Shown: piece by piece, positions 7,509 through 9,939 of the stretch
Position numbering within the stretch: the stretch's first letter is position 1
Layout: every line of letters begins with the position of its first letter
From: an uncultured Bacteroidota bacterium
GTDB lineage: Bacteria > Bacteroidota > Bacteroidia > Flavobacteriales > Flavobacteriaceae
DNA: 9,939 nt
Direction: 5' to 3'
NCBI GenBank assembly: GCA_902560025.1
Contig: CACEKL010000021.1
Span: 1-9,939, forward strand
Translations under genes and position numbers: made by a program
Notes under the pieces: generated by a model
Databases searched by the model: none
The model's input: the letters and a program-made list of their open reading frames with translations, nothing else
Told to the model about the DNA's origin: nothing

Positions 7509-8712
7509 AAAAACTTTGATTTAGTTCGAAACATTCTAAATCAAAATATTTAACAGAAGATAGAAGGTGGTCAAAAATATCAGAGGTTAAGCCCTCGTAT
7601 TTTGTCCACTCTTTGTCTTTTGAAAAAGTGTAAATCTGGATAGGTATTCCTTGTGAAGTTGGCTCGAGTTGTCTACACATTAAAGTTAAATCTTCGTTTG
7701 TCATTGGGTGAGCTTTCAAATACTCTTCAACATATACTCTAAACACCCCTAGATTAGTAAGATTTCTTCCGTTTAATAACATTGATTTATCAACACCATT
7801 CTTCTTATTATATTCATTTATTTCAGCAACTCTTGAACCAACATATTCTGAAATAAGACTAACTCTTTTTAGCTTTTCAATATCATCACTTTCTAGGAAT
7901 TTAACAGAACTTGGCTTAATAAGTAATGACCTTTTAATTCTTCTTCCTTTGGATTCCTCCATACCCCTCCAATTAATAAATGAGTCAGATACAAGCTTAT
8001 ATGTTGGAATTGTAGTTATTGTGTTGTCAAAGTTCTGAACCTTAACTGTAGAAAGATTCACCTCAATAACTGTTCCATCAGCATCAGATCCTTTCATTGT
8101 TATCCAATCACCAATTCTTACAGTGTCATTAACTGTAATTTGAATACTCGAGACAAAACCAAGTATTGTATCTCTAAATACAAGGATAATTATCGCTGAC
8201 AATGCTCCAAGAGATGCAAGAAAAGTACCAATCTCTCTACCAGTAAGAACTGATAGGATAAGTATTATTCCAATGAACCAAAGGAATATCATTACTACTT
8301 GAATATAGCTGTCAATAGGTATATGTTTTAGAGATGAACTTAATTTAAAATAATCTTTAACAGTTCCTAAAACAGATCTTACAGTAACAATAAATAATAT
8401 TATAGTTATAGCTTCAAGTACTATTAGCAAATCTTCATTATATAAAGGTAGAACCCAAAAAAGAAAAAATAAGGATGGAACATATGAAAGTAATCTGGGA
8501 ATTTTATTCTTAATTAACAAATCATCAAAAGTAGAGGCAGTAGATTTTGCAATTCTTTTAAAAAATGATAAAATTATTTTTCTCCCAATGAAATTAATAA
8601 TTGTAACTACTGTTACTATTGAAATTAAGATTAGTCCAGAAGCTAAAAGTTCAGATATACCTACTGGGAGCCCATAACTACTAAGAAATTCTAAAATTTG
8701 ATCTTTAAACAT
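7501..8712 (-). CDS. ybdG: Mechanosensitive ion channel of the MscS family, YbdG (MscM) type
   Basis: A 403-residue inner-membrane channel that would open under membrane tension during hypo-osmotic shock. Predicted membrane segments lie near residues 22-44, 73-91, 96-114, 137-157 and 162-191; the last is the pore-lining TM3 (GTFLASLGALSAI, then FRDTILGFVSS). The cytoplasmic beta domain follows (about 192-255) with NDTVRIGDWITM, GTVIEVNLSTVKVQNFDNT and TTIPTYKLVSDSF. NWRGMEESKGRRIKRS (248-262), LGVFRVYVEEYLKAHP (321-336) and LTLMCRQLEP (342-351) match E. coli YbdG closely from memory, as does the length (about 415 there). That is why I choose YbdG over MscS or YnaI. The ATG lies a few bases after the T-tract of the upstream gene's terminator, so its promoter must overlap the terminator or expression depends on readthrough. 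The stop TAA (7503-7501) overlaps the end of the convergent gene. Confidence 0.87.
   Translation of the reverse strand: MFKDQILEFLSSYGLPVGISELLASGLILISIVTVVTIINFIGRKIILSFFKRIAKSTASTFDDLLIKNKIPRLLSYVPSLFFLFWVLPLYNEDLLIVLEAITIILFIVTVRSVLGTVKDYFKLSSSLKHIPIDSYIQVVMIFLWFIGIILILSVLTGREIGTFLASLGALSAIIILVFRDTILGFVSSIQITVNDTVRIGDWITMKGSDADGTVIEVNLSTVKVQNFDNTITTIPTYKLVSDSFINWRGMEESKGRRIKRSLLIKPSSVKFLESDDIEKLKRVSLISEYVGSRVAEINEYNKKNGVDKSMLLNGRNLTNLGVFRVYVEEYLKAHPMTNEDLTLMCRQLEPTSQGIPIQIYTFSKDKEWTKYEGLTSDIFDHLLSSVKYFDLECFELNQSFSN
7515..7545. repeat. Perfect 10-bp inverted repeat at the convergent gene junction
   Basis: TTTGATTTAG (7515-7524) and CTAAATCAAA (7536-7545) are exact reverse complements separated by 11 bases. 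It begins 7 bases after the + strand stop and lies within the last codons of ybdG. Read on the - strand it is followed by GTTTTTC, a short T-tract, but that would end the message before the ybdG stop codon. On the + strand it could act as a weak terminator for the Asp-box gene, with the poor tail ATATTT. The stem is AT-rich (two G-C pairs), so the termination role is uncertain. Confidence 0.4.
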
Positions 8713-8716
8713 TTTA

Positions 8717-8724
8717 CAAAAATA
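8717..8724 (-). promoter_or_regulatory. Possible Bacteroidota -7 element for ybdG
   Basis: On the - strand the bases read TATTTTTG, an exact match to the Bacteroidota -7 consensus TAnnTTTG, only four bases before the ybdG ATG. It lies inside the T-rich tail of the upstream terminator. No TTG is found at the expected -33 distance, and T-rich tails easily produce such matches, so this is a weak call. Confidence 0.2.
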
Positions 8725-8752
8725 AAAAACCCACCATAAAGGTGGGTTCTTT
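8721..8752 (-). terminator. Intrinsic terminator after the secreted-paralog operon
   Basis: An exact 8-bp stem AACCCACC / GGTGGGTT (8728-8735 and 8741-8748) closes a five-base loop. Read on the - strand it is followed by a T-tract, TTTTTTATTTTTG. It lies about 25 bases past the stop of the 260-residue gene and ends 8 bases before the ybdG ATG, so it serves the two genes upstream on this strand. The + strand side has only an interrupted T-run and no gene feeding into it. Confidence 0.88.
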
Positions 8753-8772
8753 TCTAATAAAAAATTGGTTTA

Positions 8773-9555
8773 TTAGTTATTAATTGATACAAGTTCTAAG
8801 AGCCCGTAATTTTGATGCTCACTTGCAGATTGAACACCCTCTCTTAGCTTTTGACCTTTAAAAGTCTTTCCTAAGTCATCCCAACCTGTTCTAGTGACAC
8901 CAGGAACTCCAACATTAAAGAAAAAATGAGTAATGCCTTCATATGCATTTTCTGTTCTTTCATAAATTTTTGAAAGTGCCCACCATCTATGCTGACCCAT
9001 CATAATTTCATTGCTAACCATAGGTTTAATTATTTCAGTTTCCCAAGATTCAAAATCATCTGACTTAGCAATTGTTGAAGTAATTGACATTCTTTCTCCT
9101 GGTTTTAAATCTCCTCCAGCCCATATTGTTTGATCAACATTTTTAATATGATAATTTCTTCTCTCTTTACTTTCAGAGCCAACAGAGTTCATGTACCTTC
9201 TAACAGAGCTTCTTGACATTTTTCCTTTATGAGCTTCATATGCTAGATTTAACCAATCATCTGAAGTCCAGCTGTTATTATATGCATCAAGCTCTTCTTT
9301 ATTATTAAACCCTGTAATAATAAAGTAATCTGCAGAATTTTCACCGTTATCATTCGACTCTACAACTTTGAAAACTGCTTGAAAAGTTTGAATTCCTTTT
9401 TCTATTGCCAGTTTGTGAATAGGGGAAAAGAACTCCTCTAGTTTTAGGTAGTCTTCTTCCATTCCTTCATTTAAGTCTACTGCACTTACAATAGTATACT
9501 GAGCAGTTACACTTAAAGTAAAAAATAAAATAAAAATTGATAAAAGTTTTTTCAT
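8773..9555 (-). CDS. Exported protein of unknown family, two possible ferredoxin-like (dimeric alpha-beta barrel) halves
   Basis: I do not recognise this 260-residue protein. Residues 1-18 form a clear signal peptide (MKK, hydrophobic core, V-T-A before Q19), so the mature protein is periplasmic or secreted. The N-terminal half (about 20-115) alternates strand and helix (YTIVSAVDL, a helix to about 54, TFQAVFKVV, ADYFIITGF, then a helix). That resembles the ABM / NIPSNAP-type dimeric alpha-beta barrel. The second half (about 140-258) shows the same pattern and holds the stretch it shares with the gene before it: KSDDFESWETE (164-174), R-W-W-A-L (190-194) and RTENAYEGITH (200-210). Many Trp, His and Tyr residues could line a ligand pocket, but no catalytic motif is evident. 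The start codon lies 21 bases after the upstream paralog's stop, so the two are in one operon, closed by the terminator near 8735. The ATG is supported by the signal peptide. Confidence 0.85.
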   Translation of the reverse strand: MKKLLSIFILFFTLSVTAQYTIVSAVDLNEGMEEDYLKLEEFFSPIHKLAIEKGIQTFQAVFKVVESNDNGENSADYFIITGFNNKEELDAYNNSWTSDDWLNLAYEAHKGKMSRSSVRRYMNSVGSESKERRNYHIKNVDQTIWAGGDLKPGERMSITSTIAKSDDFESWETEIIKPMVSNEIMMGQHRWWALSKIYERTENAYEGITHFFFNVGVPGVTRTGWDDLGKTFKGQKLREGVQSASEHQNYGLLELVSINN

Positions 9556-9576
9556 GTTTTTAAATTTAAATTAATA

Positions 9577-9939
9577 TTAATCTTCAGCTGAGAATACACA
9601 AGTAAGCTCAACTGCATCAGCCATATCTCTTGCTGATTCAATACCTTCCCAAAGTTTGTCCCATTTAAAACCTGAAGGGCTATACCATTCTCCAGGATTT
9701 TCAGCTCTAAGATTCCAAGCCATGTGAGTCCAACCTTCGTATGCGTTCTCAGATCTATCTACAACCTCAGCTAAAACCCATTGTCTTAAGTTTCCTTTCA
9801 GTATATTTTTTTCAGCTACTGGCTTCCAAACTTCTGATTCGTAAGATTCAAAATCATCAGACTTTTTATTCATAAGGTTAATAGTAGCTACGTCTCCTTT
9901 TTTGATTTTACCTCCAGATCGAATTGTAAAATCAACCGC
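9577..9939 (-). CDS. C-terminal part of a paralog of the following exported protein, 5'-truncated by window edge
   Basis: The frame stays open to the window edge: 120 residues are visible, beginning AVDFTIRSGGKIKKGD. This aligns with NVDQTIWAGGDLKPGE of the neighbouring 260-residue protein, so the internal ATG at 9873 is not the real start. Shared landmarks with the neighbour are KSDDFESYESEV, KPV, R-x-W-x-L, DRSENAYEGWTH and a closing WDKLWEGIESA matching KLREGVQSA. The two are clearly tandem duplicates that have diverged. If the architecture is the same, about 140 residues including a signal peptide lie outside the window. The family and function are unknown. The 21-base gap to the next gene contains only AT-rich sequence, including the palindrome AATTTAAATT. 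Confidence 0.8.
   Translation of the reverse strand, partial: AVDFTIRSGGKIKKGDVATINLMNKKSDDFESYESEVWKPVAEKNILKGNLRQWVLAEVVDRSENAYEGWTHMAWNLRAENPGEWYSPSGFKWDKLWEGIESARDMADAVELTCVFSAED

Noticed and set aside
9871..9873. ATG as start of the truncated paralog
   Set aside because: Residues upstream to the window edge align with the neighbouring paralog, so the reading frame continues beyond the window.
1..9939. Mobile element, CRISPR array, tRNA or phage content
   Set aside because: No transposase or integrase motifs, regular repeats or tRNA-like cloverleaf were seen, and genes are tightly packed with uniform composition.

Overview
The window is AT-rich (my estimate is near 30% GC), uses the standard bacterial code (TGA, TAA and TAG all close genes) and has almost no Shine-Dalgarno sequences. 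Its gene families point to a marine-type member of the Flavobacteriia (Bacteroidota). The pointers are a fused ResB-CcsA cytochrome c assembly protein with a Bacteroidota-style periplasmic linker, a paired dimethylargininase-like enzyme and CtlX, a very large Asp-box (sortilin-like) secreted protein, and signal peptides ending in A-x-S/Q or T-A/Q. The family calls are from memory of conserved motifs; no database search was made.

Left part, + strand (1-4176): three overlapping genes that look like one transcript. The first is the C-terminal three quarters or so of CcsBA, the heme-handling synthetase of cytochrome c maturation system II; it is cut by the window edge. Its stop codon shares one base with the start of a pentein-fold (dimethylargininase / arginine deiminase-like) hydrolase. 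That gene in turn overlaps the start of ctlX, the citrulline-hydrolysing member of the same superfamily. The two enzymes together could turn arginine (or a methylated arginine) into citrulline and then ornithine without carbamoyl phosphate.

Middle (4236-7508, + strand): after a 59-base gap comes a 1090-residue exported protein with eleven Asp-box motifs, hence a large beta-propeller of the VPS10/sortilin/BNR type, followed by an Ig/FlgD-like segment and a helical tail. Its stop overlaps the stop of the convergent gene on the other strand, and a perfect 10-bp inverted repeat sits just beyond.

Right part, - strand (9939 down to 7501): two tandem, related genes of a family I do not recognise. 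The first is cut by the window edge; the second is a complete 260-residue exported protein. They are closed by a clear intrinsic terminator. Then comes a YbdG-type (MscS family) mechanosensitive channel whose ATG lies only a few bases past the terminator's T-tract.

Coding density is very high: no gene-free stretch exceeds about 60 bases. There are no RNA genes, insertion sequences, CRISPR arrays or obvious mobile elements. The least explained items are the tandem secreted paralogs and the tight coupling of arginine catabolism genes to ccsBA.
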